Assembly (NCBI GenBank): GCA_032173965.1 | Contig: JAVUNC010000025.1 | Location: 14,522,001-14,586,000 of the forward strand | Reading direction: 5' to 3' | DNA from: Sitta carolinensis | Lineage: Eukaryota; Chordata; Aves; Passeriformes; Sittidae | Length of the DNA: 64,000 nucleotides | Part shown: positions 1-12,290 of the stretch, one piece after another | How positions within the stretch are numbered: position 1 is the first letter of the stretch | How the letters are laid out: each line of letters begins with the position of its first letter | Position numbers and translations under genes: made by a program | Notes under the pieces: model-generated | The model's database searches: none | What the model was told of the DNA's origin: nothing | Seen by the model: the letters and a program-made list of their open reading frames with translations, nothing else

Positions 1-2630
1 CATATTATGTGTTATTCCTCTTTCTTACACAGCACTGCTGTGCTATTTAAATTGATGGGATTCTACTGCAATGCATAACCACTTCAGCCTCCTGTGGGAA
101 GGCACAAAGCAAATAGTAAAGACTTATACTGAATTTAAACCACTGCAGGCAGTGGTTTATTGTTTCAGAGTTACAATTTCAAAGATGTTTTAGAATTATG
201 TACACTGTCCCCCTTTATGTCTAATAACGATACAGTCTCTCCACATACTCCTAGGACTATTGAATTCTGTTTGGTTAAAAATATGTCTTCCAGACAATTT
301 TGATGTGAAGAGAGACAGAAAGCTCTTTTTACTCATGGTAACTTGTTCCAGTGGTCAATCTCTTGCTAGATTTTTTGTGTGCACACTGATTTTCCCTCTT
401 TAAATTTGTTGGCCTTTATCTTTTAGCCACTAGCTCTATCTGTACCTTCTCCCTCACTACACTAAATACATTTCAGAAACCATTTTTTCTCCTCTGTGTT
501 TATATACTACACTGCATATGTTCCCTAGACAGTTTTCTGGTAAACCAAAGCCTTTCATCTCTTTCTCCCAGTGTGAATTTCTGACTGCTCTTCAGTTCTG
601 TAGCAGTTTTGTGTTTACTTTCTGGACCACCAACAAAAGTGCTGAACAGGCAGATCTGGACTGAGTACTGGCAGTGTCACAGCTCCATTCAAAAAGCAAC
701 TGCTCAGTAATGGTCCCCCTTGCTGGGGATTTTGGTATCTGTCAGTTTACCAGTTCACAACTCACATATAACTGCACTTCTAAGGCCCTGTATAATTTGC
801 CACCTGGTACCAAGTCACTCTACTTATTTCCCACTATTCCCCACTCTTAGCTATAGCTGTCAAAATTCATAAAATTCTTTTTGTAAGTCTGCTCTTGCCT
901 GACAAGTCCAGCTCTCATGCATCTTCTTTGGGTCTCCTAGAAAAAAGAAATTCCCTCTATGTGTGCTGCCAACTCTGTAAACATCAGTTTACAGAATATG
1001 TACTCCAGTATTTAATTCTTCAACAAAAAGGAACCTGCTTCAGTTGCAGCATTCCTTTGTCCCAGACTGAAGTCACACAAAACACTTTATACGTATGCAT
1101 GTTACCTTTCTTGACCTTTAACAACAACAAGAACGACCTTATCTTCTTCTGACAAGCTGAGATATAAGCACAGCTTATTTTGTATACCTTTTCTTTGCTC
1201 CATGCACAGAAAAAAACCCCTCAAATCTGTTGAAAGTTTCACAGAGTATCCCTTGAAATCCACCAGCCCAGGTCTATGTTCTTGGCTCTATCTTATTAAG
1301 GGTCTGTTGCTTGATAAATATGGAAGGCAGGAACAATTTTCTCAGTTCTTGTTTTAGCAACAACTCGCACCAGCAGCCTCGTGTCTTCTTAACAGTCCCA
1401 TCCCAAGAGAGCACAGATGAAAAGGAGGAGCTCCAGAATTTCAGCAGGACGTGAAAAACAAGCAGGTAACCTGCAGCCCAAGCTTCAATGGTTTTATTCA
1501 TGCATCACTCGCACGCCAGCTCCCTCTGGGAGCAGAGGGCTACAGGAAGCAGAGTGTGGGAAGCAGCAGCGTTTTCTCTGAGCACAGCACCTGCTCTCAG
1601 CCTCCAGATGTGAGGCACAAGCCCTGGGCAAGAGACCAAGAACCAGAAAGAAAAGGAGCAGGAGCAGGGCTTGACATTTTAGAGAAAAACCTCTCTTCAG
1701 ACCACATTGGACCTTGCAGAGTGCTTAAGAGCTGTCAGTGTCTCTCATTCTCTCCCAGCAGGTTTTCTTTTCTGCGACTATGTACTTATCTGCTAACTAA
1801 AGGACTACCAAAAATAGAGAAACAGTGAAAGCTTTCAGAACCTGGGTGTAAAAATCTCCACAACCAAAAGGTTCCCCACTCACCCAAGCTGTCTCACATT
1901 AGAGGAAAGAATATATTCCCCAGTTAGAAGGTCTGTATCTGAGAGGACAGAATGCTAAACATATTCCTGTTCAGAAGTACTTAGTGCTAGATTCTTTCTG
2001 GCAAACTAGATAGCCCAGTAGCCAAATACCTCAAAATAAGTGAAAACTGGTTCTAGTTTCTTTAAGAGTATGTTGCTGTTTTGGGGATTTTTGTCCCCTT
2101 ATCCTCTGCAATTTTCAGTTTGCCTTTTTTGCTTTGCCAAATTTTATTTCATTATATTTCATGGGCCACCCCAGACAACACTTTGGTTCAGCTTGATGTG
2201 GACACCCTCCAGATTTTTGTAGATGTTTATTGTCCTAACTGTGCCTGTGAGCCTGTGCTTAGTTGAGAATCATCGATTCTCATTTGGAACATCTCTGATG
2301 CCTGCAATATCTGTTATTTTCCAATTCCAACATCAAACTATCTCTCATTTTAGACAACCACGGAATGTGTTCCCAACCAGGACACTGAGCACACATAACT
2401 ATCTGTATTTCTAAATTCATTGTATCATCAGGAAAAAATTTGCCATAATTAAGGGTCTAAACCAAACATCACCCCCTGAGGGCCTTTGAAGTTTATGGAC
2501 CATCCAGCCTTGTGTCCTGCACTGTGCAATTTGCGAAGTGCTTTGTTAACACGACCACAGAAGTCTAGATTTGGCATATGGGGAGACATTCCATTTACCC
2601 TTCCAATAATTTATAATCTACACAGTATTT
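1..2630. other. AT-rich noncoding stretch, no gene recognised
   Basis: No coding frame here resembles a known protein; the longest is about 125 codons (1451-1828). That frame lies in a purine- and GC-richer patch (about 1480-1700), where chance frames stay open more easily. Two small palindromes are present: 136-159, listed separately, and an 8-bp stem with a 3-base loop at 2264-2282 (TGAGAATC-ATC-GATTCTCA). The rest is ordinary AT-rich sequence with no repeat family I can name. Confidence 0.6.
136..159. repeat. Short perfect palindrome (11-bp arms, 2-base centre)
   Basis: The sequence reads TAAACCACTGC, then AG, then GCAGTGGTTTA, so the two arms are exact reverse complements. It could extrude as a small hairpin or be a two-fold symmetric protein site. 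No flanking features support a function, and one such palindrome in 64 kb is not far from chance. Confidence 0.6.
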
Positions 2631-2848
2631 TCACAGAATCACAGAATAACTAGGTTGGAAGAGACCTTCAGGATCATGGAATCCAACCCATGCCCTAACA
2701 CCTCAACTAGACCATGGCACCAAGTGCCACACACATTTTTAAACAAAAATATATCCAGGGATGGTGACTCCACCACCTCCCCAGGCAAAGCATTCCAATA
2801 CTTTATTACTCTTTCTGTGAAAATCTTCTTCCTAATAAGTCTCAGATG
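2631..2848 (-). mobile_element. CR1 LINE 3'-end fragment
   Basis: Read on the plus strand it begins with the reverse complement of the CR1 terminal octamer array (TCACAGAATCACAGAATAAC). It continues with the characteristic GGTTGGAAGAGACCTTCAGG block, a 'CCAGGGATGGTGACTCCACC' segment and 'TCTTCTTCCTAATAAGTCTC', all known landmarks of the avian CR1 3' UTR and ORF2 tail in antisense. The element therefore runs on the minus strand and is strongly 5'-truncated, as is usual for CR1. A 64-codon plus-strand frame inside it is an antisense artefact. It shares its subfamily-type sequence with the copy at 13972-14342. Confidence 0.92.
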
Positions 2849-5800
2849 ACTGTGAAATAAGGAGCCACATACTGATCAACTCTCCAATCTAATAATTTGG
2901 AACCTGCTGCAATGATGACATTTCACAAGGGAATAGTTGAATGCCTTCTCTTCAATCTTCCTGTACATCAGAGATCTCAGGAGAAAAGTTCTGCACAGTC
3001 AGAAAGAGCTACAACCTAATTATATGGAGCTAAAGGGGGGAAAACACTGTATAATATATTCTGTTTTCAAGCCTTTAATGCTTGAGAAATTATTTTTAAT
3101 GTCCATAGTTAAATTATAATTTTGCTATAACCAAATTCAGTGAAAATTGGTGGGTTTCCCATTATTTGATTAGAAGATGTGCCAAACATTATTTCTTTTC
3201 CTCAACAAATTCAAACCCTTCTTCTTGCTGACTGATGCAGAAGAAGAGTTTGGCTGGCAAAAATAGTGCTTTAAACAAAAACAAGAGTCTGGGCCTCACC
3301 TGCTGTGATATGGAACAAAACACCTGACTAATGAGCTAAGTACTCCACTCCTTGTGGGTGCCCCTCTGCAGGTATAAACAAGAACAGGTTTTGGGCCCTA
3401 GGCTCAAAATAGAAACCTAAACTCAAGCTCAATTTTCTTAGAGCTTAGTGTAACAACTCCCAAAAGAGGCAAACAAAACAAAGAACACAAAGAAACCAAA
3501 ACCAAATAAACAGCAACTCAGCACCAAAACAATAACCTAAAACTCCAATCCTTTCAGAGGAAACACGGCCAGGAGAAGGAAGGGAATTTTTCTTCATTCT
3601 GCTCTGTTGCTGGGATTCCCAGATGTGAGCATAAAGGCCAAGGAGCACCTGCAGTGTCTAAGCAGTACAGTAACCAGAGGGAAAAGAACTCCAGCTCCTT
3701 CCCAGTAATGGAACTGGAGGTGCCATTTGAATAACACATGAGCTGCAGCACTGCCATTGTGGTAGGGACAACATTTCCCAAGACATTGATATTGTTTTTT
3801 AAACTGTTGGAGGAGCAAAACTCTTTCACACTCTTTCTCTATTTCTACATTGAAAGAAGTTGTTGTGTATAGATTTTTTATTTTTTTCAGGAACAGAACC
3901 TTGTCCAAGGAGACTCTACCCCTATTGAAGCCCAGAACATTTTTGATGTTGACATGACTTTTAACAGATTGACACCTCAACCCTTCCACCCCCCATCCCC
4001 AAAAAAACCCACAGGAACTGTTTCTAGACTCCGATTATTTTGGACACTTTTGAGGAAAAGCTACTCAGATCATCTCAGTTGGCTTTGAAAAATACCACTT
4101 TTTTTCTTTTTTTTTTTTTTTTTTTTTTTTTGAATCTGCCATGGGAATGAACAGAAGCACTGCCCTGTTGTATACAAGCCTCAACAATTGAGCAAAGGCT
4201 CCCTTCTCTGCTAGTACAGTTCTTTTCTTCCAGAATAATCCGTCTGAGGACAACAACATAAACATTATATCAAACCCAACTAGAAAAATCCAAAGAAGCA
4301 AACAAACAAAAACCCCAAACAAAACAATAAAACTCAATCACTATAAAAAGTGAAAAAAGGAAAAGGAAAAAAAAAACCCAAACAACAAACAAAAAGAACT
4401 TTCCAAAGGTAGCACTTCTAACATGCAAAAAACTATGACTTAACACTGATATAAAAAAAAAATAATCCATCAGGTCTGCTATTATATTTGATTAAAGAGG
4501 TAAAAGGAAAGCAAGCAGGGGTTTTTGCTCACCATAGCTTGCAATTCCCCACCTGAGCTCTCCACCTGTCACTGAAGTTCCCTACTGCAAACACAGGCAC
4601 AGACAGGTATGTGCATTGTAAAACTCAGCCTTAAACCCTTCACTGGAAAGGACAGAGGGGTTTGCTTAGGAATCAGGAATAGATTACTAAAGACATGACA
4701 AGTGCCAGCCTAAGCAAAGTGTTTTAAGTCAATGCACAGAAAATAATTACATTTCTATTTTGGGGAAGCACTTGAGCATGTGCCTATCTCTAAGTGGTGG
4801 CATAAAAGCTTTGTTGAATAGAGATGAGCCTTCTTGCATTCTGAGGATGAGACACACACTTAAGGTCTTGTCTGAATCAGCATCTACTTGAGCAAATATA
4901 ATCTCCTGAATTTCCTCTTCTTATTTACACACAGAAAACTTGCAAGGACAAGAGCATGCTGATAGAAATAAATCCACTCTCCGCTACATCAGTGGGGCTT
5001 TTTGCCCTCAGGATTAACTTTCTTTCCCCTCTCAGCCCATGTGTACTCAAGAAATACTGGTATGTTCCTAAGGGAACTTCTTGGGGGAAAAATGAGTACC
5101 ATAAGATGTTTCAGAAATTGCCCACAGAGGGAAACTGTACCAATGATATGTCCTGAAAATGAGGAAATTGCGGCTACACTACAAGTGAGGACCCATTTAC
5201 AGAAAAAAGAGATCCTCACGTACATCAACCCAGTGAATTAAAAGTGGAATGTTTTAAAAATGTAATTATTTAAAGGCAATGAATAGGAATCAGTAAAGGA
5301 AAGTGGGGAGTGCTGCTCCTCTCCAAGTCCATCTCACCTCTGCAGCAAGAGCTCCCAAACATTTACAGATAAGTGGTCACCACCTAAGATAGGAGGTGAC
5401 ATCCGTGCAGACCACCACTGCACCCTGGAGTACTGAATCAACTTCTCCTGTAAATTGTCTGTTGCAGAGAAAAACTAACTAAATCTCAAATATTAGAGAT
5501 CTTAGAATATTAAAACCTAAACATTCTGCATTTCTCACTTGTTTACATAAAAAAAATCTGACTCACAAATATTCCACATCCAACACATGGTTATTCTACT
5601 TCAGCCACCACCTGGGCAGATGAAAAATTCCCAAAAGAAGAGAATTAACCATTTCTTAGAGTCAGATGTTCTTGTTTTGTTGCATACAGGTGTAAAGGTG
5701 AAACTTAGTAACCTGAGTGCAATGTTTGTAAATGTGACCTTTTGTCAAGCCTAAAAAACATCAGAGTCTACTTACACCAGAGAAGGAAAAAAATATGCAA

Positions 5801-8204
5801 ATTATAGTTAAGATAGCTACAGACGACTTAAAACAACTAGGAGATGTCCCCAAAACTCACAATCCATCTGTTCTGAATGAAAATCACTTGGACTAAGAAA
5901 TCACTTTTAGAGAAACAAGAAGAATCTGTCAATACACACACTCACACAAAGAAGATGACAGCATTATAACATTGAATATGAATTAAAAGCTCGAAAGAAC
6001 AGAAATTCTATGTAGCAAATAATAGACATAAAAGTACCTCTCTGACTAGCACTCAAAGATTTTTTAAGCACAACAGAACACAAATGATCTCAGTAATAGT
6101 GGATATGGATTATGAGTTATGTATGACAATATAAAAAAAGGGCATAAGTATTAAACATTTTCCTCCTGAATATTATAAAGGAATAGTGAAAAGTATTTGC
6201 ATCCCTTAAAGATAACAAAATAGTTCATCATCTTCAGTTATTGTTGAAATGTAAATGCCAGCTTAACATTTCAAATATAAAGTTCTCAGGAAAGCAAAAC
6301 AAAAGAAGCCACAAAATGAATGCAGTCACACAGAAAAGAGCTGGCTGAGAAGTAACCTGAGCCACAGAAGCAGATTTTTAGTAGCTTCTGGAGGCCTAAA
6401 AAGTTTAACAGCATAAGAAAATGAAGCAGTGATGGAACAATGCTTCACAAAGGCAAATGGGCTGTCTAGTTTAACATCAGCAATCAGTAGACTTGGCAGC
6501 AATCCCAACAAAATAAAGAAATGACTAATTTATGGCAGTGATAGGTATTAAAAGGAATGCAATGTAATCAAAGACAATGAACATGGGCTTATGAATTCTA
6601 AATCTTGTTTTCAAATGAGCTTTTGCTGATAGGTGGGTAAACTTGTTAACGTAATAGATTTCTGTAAAGGATTAGATTTGACCTTAATTAATGAATTATA
6701 ATTATGCAAGATCGTCATGGCATGCATGACACAAATTCAAACCTCTGAAAGTAACAGACCTTTAAAATGTTGTTTTAAATGTGGAGCCACAGTTGAACAG
6801 CAGCATTTCTGGAGATGTGTCATGAGACCTAGCATACTTCCTAGATATTAAATCCACTGCTCAGGGGAGGGGAGCAGCATCCCAGATTCTAGGCAATAAA
6901 TTTACAGATAAACAGAAGGTGAGCAGCAACACATTTGGATCATCCTGAACAGTTTTTAAACATTCCCCTCTCCTCAAACATAAAATCATTAATTTTCTAA
7001 AAATGCAGAATTCTGGGCCAGGTATTAGACACAACCACATATCTTTTATTTCCAGGTTTATCATCCAAAGTCCTTTGCTGCAGAGTTCTAGACATTTAAG
7101 TATCCCAGGAAATGTTTTCATGAAACTTGCTGTGAGAGGAGAGGCTTTACTGGATCAATTCAGAAATACAGGGGAAAGACCCAAACCCTGTGTGCCCATG
7201 TCATAAGCATTAGATAAGAATTCAGATCTGGTGTGCATTTGCCAAAACAGAATGTGGCAATATATGTCTCTATAAAAAAATACCCTAAGACTTGGAAGAC
7301 ATGCTGCATAATGAATAATCAAAAAAAGCTCAGTGTATTTAGCTGTCAGAGAGAATATTAAACTTTTTTTCAACTGTATATCAACACACACACGAATAGA
7401 AATTTGACAGACGGCATTTCAATTTAGTAGACAAAAAAATATGAAATTCACAGCACCTTAAAGCATTGTCTGGCTATGCTCAGACTAGAATAAGAAAGCT
7501 ATTTAGGGAACCATGAAGATGAGAGAAGAGTTAGTTTAAACAGCACAGAAACTGGAAAGACTAAATGCTACTCTGCTTCTAATGCCATTTCTTTCCTACT
7601 GACAGTTTATGCAGTGTGAACATTAAAAAAAACCAAAAAAAACCAAACCAAAACCACCACACAAACAAACCTAGCCAAATTACACCTTTGATCCCATTGA
7701 GGCCCTTCCACTCCTGTGCATGTTATACTTCTGGTATGTGGGTTTGGAACACAAAAAGACATTTTCTAGTTTTTGCTTGTTTGAGTTGTTTTGGTTTTAA
7801 TGTAAAATGTGAATTAATTGCTTTTCTAATATGAGTTTTTGCTGCACTTCACAAAATCCAGAAAAAGCAACAGTATCAGGCCCAATTCTAACCCCATCCT
7901 CCTACATTAGTACCATGCTGATATTGCTGCAGTAAAACAGTGAATTGAGACTAATTCATACCCATGGTGTCTGGCTGTCCAGCATTAATCAAAACACCCT
8001 GAAGTCCCCAGAGCACCAAGAAGTTGCTGACTGCCTTGTCCCACTGGCTAGACAGTGCTTTTACTAATTGCATGACAAATAATCACAGCCCTTAGCTTTA
8101 ACATTAGCATCACAGACATACCAAGAGCACTTCCATAATGTCTGTGCTAATATAGTGGTATTAATCCATAGGCCAAGATTTTGCTGATTTCTTACTATAA
8201 AAAT
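2849..8204. other. AT-rich noncoding stretch, no gene recognised
   Basis: Several frames of 60-131 codons occur on both strands, often overlapping one another, and none has recognisable motifs. The minus-strand frames near 4065-4470 are translations of A-rich tracts and give hydrophobic, low-complexity peptides. A long poly(T) tract (4099-4131), A/C-rich runs (4280-4400 and 7618-7672) and general AT-rich DNA are all that can be supported. Confidence 0.6.
4099..4131. repeat. Poly(T) tract
   Basis: About 33 bases of T interrupted once by C at 4106. It has no adjacent reverse-transcribed gene sequence that I can recognise, so it is called a simple repeat rather than the tail of a retrocopy. Confidence 0.95.
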
Positions 8205-8273
8205 GTCTATAATCAGTAATATAAGCAGTATAATATAATATATAGAGCAGTCTATAATCAGTAATATAAGCAG
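8205..8273 (+). repeat. 24-bp direct repeat, two copies 45 bp apart
   Basis: The sequence beginning GTCTATAATCAGTAATATAA and ending GCAG occurs at 8205-8228 and again, identically, at 8250-8273. The 21 bases between are an AT-rich run (TATAATATAATATATAGAGCA). This is a local tandem duplication with a 45-bp period; the perfect identity suggests it is recent. Confidence 0.9.
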
Positions 8274-8409
8274 CACCACACACAGTTATTTCACTGTTAT
8301 CTCTCAAATCACTGCAACTGAATAACTTTATTAAAACAACAGGTTGTTAACTAAGAGTTAATTTGATGTCAATCTTCAGTAAAATCACAATAAATAACGG
8401 GTTACTTTG

Positions 8410-8720
8410 CACAGACCTTAACATTATGAAGACGATATTTCAGCTGAGGAGAAACCCGATTAAAATTTAAGACTCTGAACAAAAGTTGAAGCATTTGGAA
8501 TCAACTCCAATTTGCATCACTAATAACATTACTCCATAACTGGAGTGTAATGATGAGTCCAGCAGATTTGGGCTTTAATGAGGGCCCTGAGTAATGATGA
8601 ACAGCTGGCCACCTTAAATCAGGATGTCTGCTGAGAGTGGGCAATTTGAAAAACCATAGGCTGTCTATTGCCAGCGTTTCAGAAGCTATGCCAAAAATCT
8701 AAGAAATTAGGGGAAAATGT
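8410..8720. other. Candidate cis-regulatory block rich in homeodomain/POU-type motifs
   Basis: The block contains a perfect octamer site (ATTTGCAT, 8510-8517), several TAATGA/TAATAA cores (around 8521, 8549, 8577 and 8593), an inverted repeat ACTCCA-TAAC-TGGAGT (8531-8546) and an E-box CAGCTG near 8602. This density of homeodomain-type cores in non-simple sequence is typical of conserved vertebrate enhancers, but such cores are also common by chance in AT-rich DNA. Conservation could not be tested, so the call is inference. Confidence 0.2.
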
Positions 8721-9209
8721 CTTTGCTAGGATTTAACCCTCTGGCTAACCCTCTCCAGGTGCCTGGAGAGAGCGACTGCGTTCATTAAATCAGCAACAAA
8801 GTGACCAAGCACAAGAGTGAAATTTGACTGTCCTTTCGTGGCTCAGTCAGATTTTGGTGACAGACTGAAAACCCTCAAGTGTTTGATCTCTCTTCCCAGG
8901 AAAATGGCCAAAACGTTTTCACAGCTGTACTGTACAGATCAGTAAAAGCTGCTACAAAACTGCAGCTCTCCCCCTGTGAAAGGCATTGTCTCTTTTTTCC
9001 TATCACTTGAGAAAGTAAATTTCTGCAACACACTGAAAGTATCAGCACTGCATGCTACAATTTACATCAAAGAGCTAAGAAAAGCATTGAAGCAACTTAG
9101 TAAATAAAAATGTGTCCATTAAATAGGCCTACTGACTGCCATACATATTCTCCTAATTACTAGGACAAACACTAGAATCCAAAATCCAGATGGCATATCA
9201 ATAAAGAGT

Positions 9210-9244
<35 letters not shown>

Positions 9245-10784
9245 TGATACCTTTTTTATATATTTTACAATTTTCACCACCAATTATTGTAGAGTTTATC
9301 ACAAACAAACCAAGAACATCCTAAACTATGATTAACTATCACAGTAAACTGAGAGGAACATTACCAAGTTACTCTGTACCTGAAAGATTATCTCTCTTCT
9401 CACCATTTTCTTTCCTAAGCTGTTACACATACCATTAATTTTGCTAACATTGCAATCATGCCTTTATTCTGTCACCTCTTGCAATAAATTCAACATGCTC
9501 TTCCCTAAATCACTACACCATCAGCTGCAAATTCACAGTGATTCAGCCTTGCTCTCTTCTCCCCCAGCTGCCATTCTCTCCTGACACTTGTTAAACACCA
9601 CGAGTAGGGTCCACACAACATGTGAATGATGTCAGAAAGGATCAGCAGCTCCTATCTGAAACCTCCTTGATCAGACACAGTCTGGATTTATTCAAAGTTT
9701 CTTTATAGGTATGTCAAGTCCTCTTTCTAAAAGTTTGTTACCTTTGACTTTCTAATAGACAGATAAAAAACAGGGCCACACCAACACGACAAAGGAATTT
9801 CCATCTTAACTGATTCACAAGAAAGATACTCCCTAAGTAATCAGCAGAGTAGAGCACAAAAGACACCTTTGGAGACTGAAAACACTCGCTCAGCTCATTC
9901 ACAGGCACAGAAAAATGACAAGGCATGGGAGACTAGAGGAAACTTTCACACTCCTTGCATTTATGGACACAAATCTGCCACTGGACTCAGAAAAGCACTC
10001 CGTTATTTTCTTCGGTAGGGTTTTTTAGAGAACAGAGTTGTCTAAAGTGATCTGTGACTTACTGATTAGACTTCATTCTACCAACTGTTAATTACTGCCT
10101 CTGCCTGACCCCGTGTGACTGCATGAAGGAGAGGCAGGCACACCATGGATGGCAATTGGCCCGAGGTGCCTCATGTGCAACTAGAGCAGAAAAAGAGCAC
10201 TCTGAACATTAATGTACTTCTCAATGGAACATTTTATTCTCCACTTGCAGTTTTGGTTTTAATATCTCACATTACAAGGCTCTACATCATTTTCTGATGC
10301 TTATTCCCTCTCCCAGCAAAGGCACAGGACCCCATACTGCACTTCAATCTATTACACTTTGGAATGACGACTGCTGAGTTTGACTAAATTTGCATTGCTT
10401 TAAAGCTATGTATATTAAGACTGTGAACAAGAGATTCTTGCTGTATTTGATAGCAAATGCTATACCATGCTTCTGCTGAGCTGCCCATGGTTTGCATTCC
10501 TGCCAGCTCATAGACCAGCACTTGTGATGTGCTGCTTTGCTCAGTGAGGAATCCGTGGCTGCATTGCTTGTGTGGCATTGCTGGGAAGAGCCCAAGCTGC
10601 TGCGTTAGGGCAGGTGGAATGTGTCTCCTGGAGAAGCAATATTTCCTCGGAAGTGACTGAGAGACAGATGAATGAAAGGGAGTCAAAAATATGGGACACA
10701 GCTGCTGCAGCTCTAAATAACTACCCATTCTCACCTCATAAGCATTTGCAGGGGAAAACTAGTTGTTTGGAGTACAGTGTAATT
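8721..10784. other. AT-rich noncoding stretch, no gene recognised
   Basis: It holds a poly(T) tract at 9214-9242 and overlapping frames of up to 116 codons at 10344-10787 on both strands with no recognisable family. Nothing else is supportable. Confidence 0.6.
9214..9242. repeat. Poly(T) tract
   Basis: An uninterrupted run of 29 T. It is a simple repeat; the flanks do not look like a processed gene copy. Confidence 0.95.
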
Positions 10785-10990
10785 TAGTCACCAATTGGCA
10801 CTTAATTTGATCCTCCATTTAATTTGATCAAGACCTCCGAAACTAAATCATCTAGAGCTTAAAAATTCAGCTTCCACTCCTAATTTTTTTTCTGCTTTAG
10901 TCAGGATAAATTGCTCCTAGATAAATTGATTCTTGGCTACAATTAGTTGCTATCTAAATAATAGTGATGAGCATAAAGAAATGCTTATAA
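10785..10990. other. Candidate cis-regulatory block with duplicated TTAATTTGATC motif
   Basis: The 11-mer TTAATTTGATC occurs twice within about 30 bases (10802-10830), preceded by the CCAAT-like palindrome CCAATTGG and followed by more ATTA/TAAT cores. It is AT-rich but not a simple repeat. A clustered homeodomain target is possible; without conservation data this is a weak inference. Confidence 0.15.
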
Positions 10991-12254
10991 ATAAATGAAA
11001 TAGGACATAATCCAAAAAAAGATGGAGGCTGATCAAGGAAAACTTGTGGAACAGTTAAGGACAGCTACAAAACTAAAAAAATATTTTTGAAAAAACTGTC
11101 ATAACACTTAGGGCTCAGCATTTCACTCCTCTTATTAGAGTACTACGTCGTAGTCATTTACTTCCAAAGTGTTCTTGTCAAGTGTTGCACCCATTTTCAC
11201 AGGTGAAAAAACACAGATTTAAGACTTCTTACATGGCTCTGTGGGTGGTATATCTGCACTACACGTGGAAACCAAAACACTTGACACAGGACCAGTCTGT
11301 CTCCTCAGAGGCCAGAGAAGAGATAGACCCTAACATAGCATAGGTTCCAACAGCAATATCAATGATACAGGAAACCACAGGTTTCAGTTAGGAGTGTGGA
11401 AAAAAAAAAATCAATATTTAACAGAAAGGATGGCATCATAAAATCAGCAGACACTTTACTTTTTAGACTCTGTTCCTACAGGGATTTTGCTTTTCAGCCT
11501 CAGAGTTCAAATATTTGTCCCACTCTTAATTTGACAGAATTAAACTTTTATTTCCTCTCATATAATATGCAAATAAGATCTAGCTAATTCAGAAAACACT
11601 TGGTAAATGATGAAAGGGACATATACAGCAGACAATGGATAATGCCATGGGTAGCCAAAGAAAACTGATTAAATACTCTGCAGCATATCAAATTTCTGGG
11701 CTCAAATGTTTGTAGTATCACTTATTATCCCAACTAAATGTTTAGTAGAGCCAGACACATAGTGTATGGGGCTGTGAATGATCCATCATCACTGCACAGT
11801 ATCTTGGTAAAACTGGCAAAAGTAAGAATATAAGCATGGCAGATACTGATAGCACAGGGAGAATACTGATATCCTGCTTTCCCAGGGATCCTGACTTTTG
11901 TTCTGCTCTGTTCCACCACTCCCATACCTCCCTATCCCAGCATGGGACATTGACATTTGAGCTTGTTCTCTTCTCCAGCCACTAAGTTTCTTGCATTCCT
12001 GTTCCATCCTACATCGGTTCTTCCTTGTCTAATTTTATTTTTCAGATCAGAGGCTGTACTGAAAATTGCCCAACAGCACTATTTTCATTAATTCATCCCA
12101 TGGTAGTCTAATCTGAGTGTAGCTTGTGTCAGCAGCACACTTTTGTAGCTCAGGTAATTTCCTCCTTTTTAAAATAAATCAGGGCACTGACAGCTCCTCT
12201 GTTTTGAAAGATTCAATGAGATAAGACATCTGTTATTTTTCCCCCAGTCAGGAC

Positions 12255-12290
<36 letters not shown>

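Noticed and set aside
12259..12287. Long poly(A) as the tail of a processed pseudogene (also considered for 32447-32474 and 62008-62064)
   Set aside because: Upstream sequence shows no recognisable coding frame or AATAAA at proper spacing, and no flanking direct repeats were seen.
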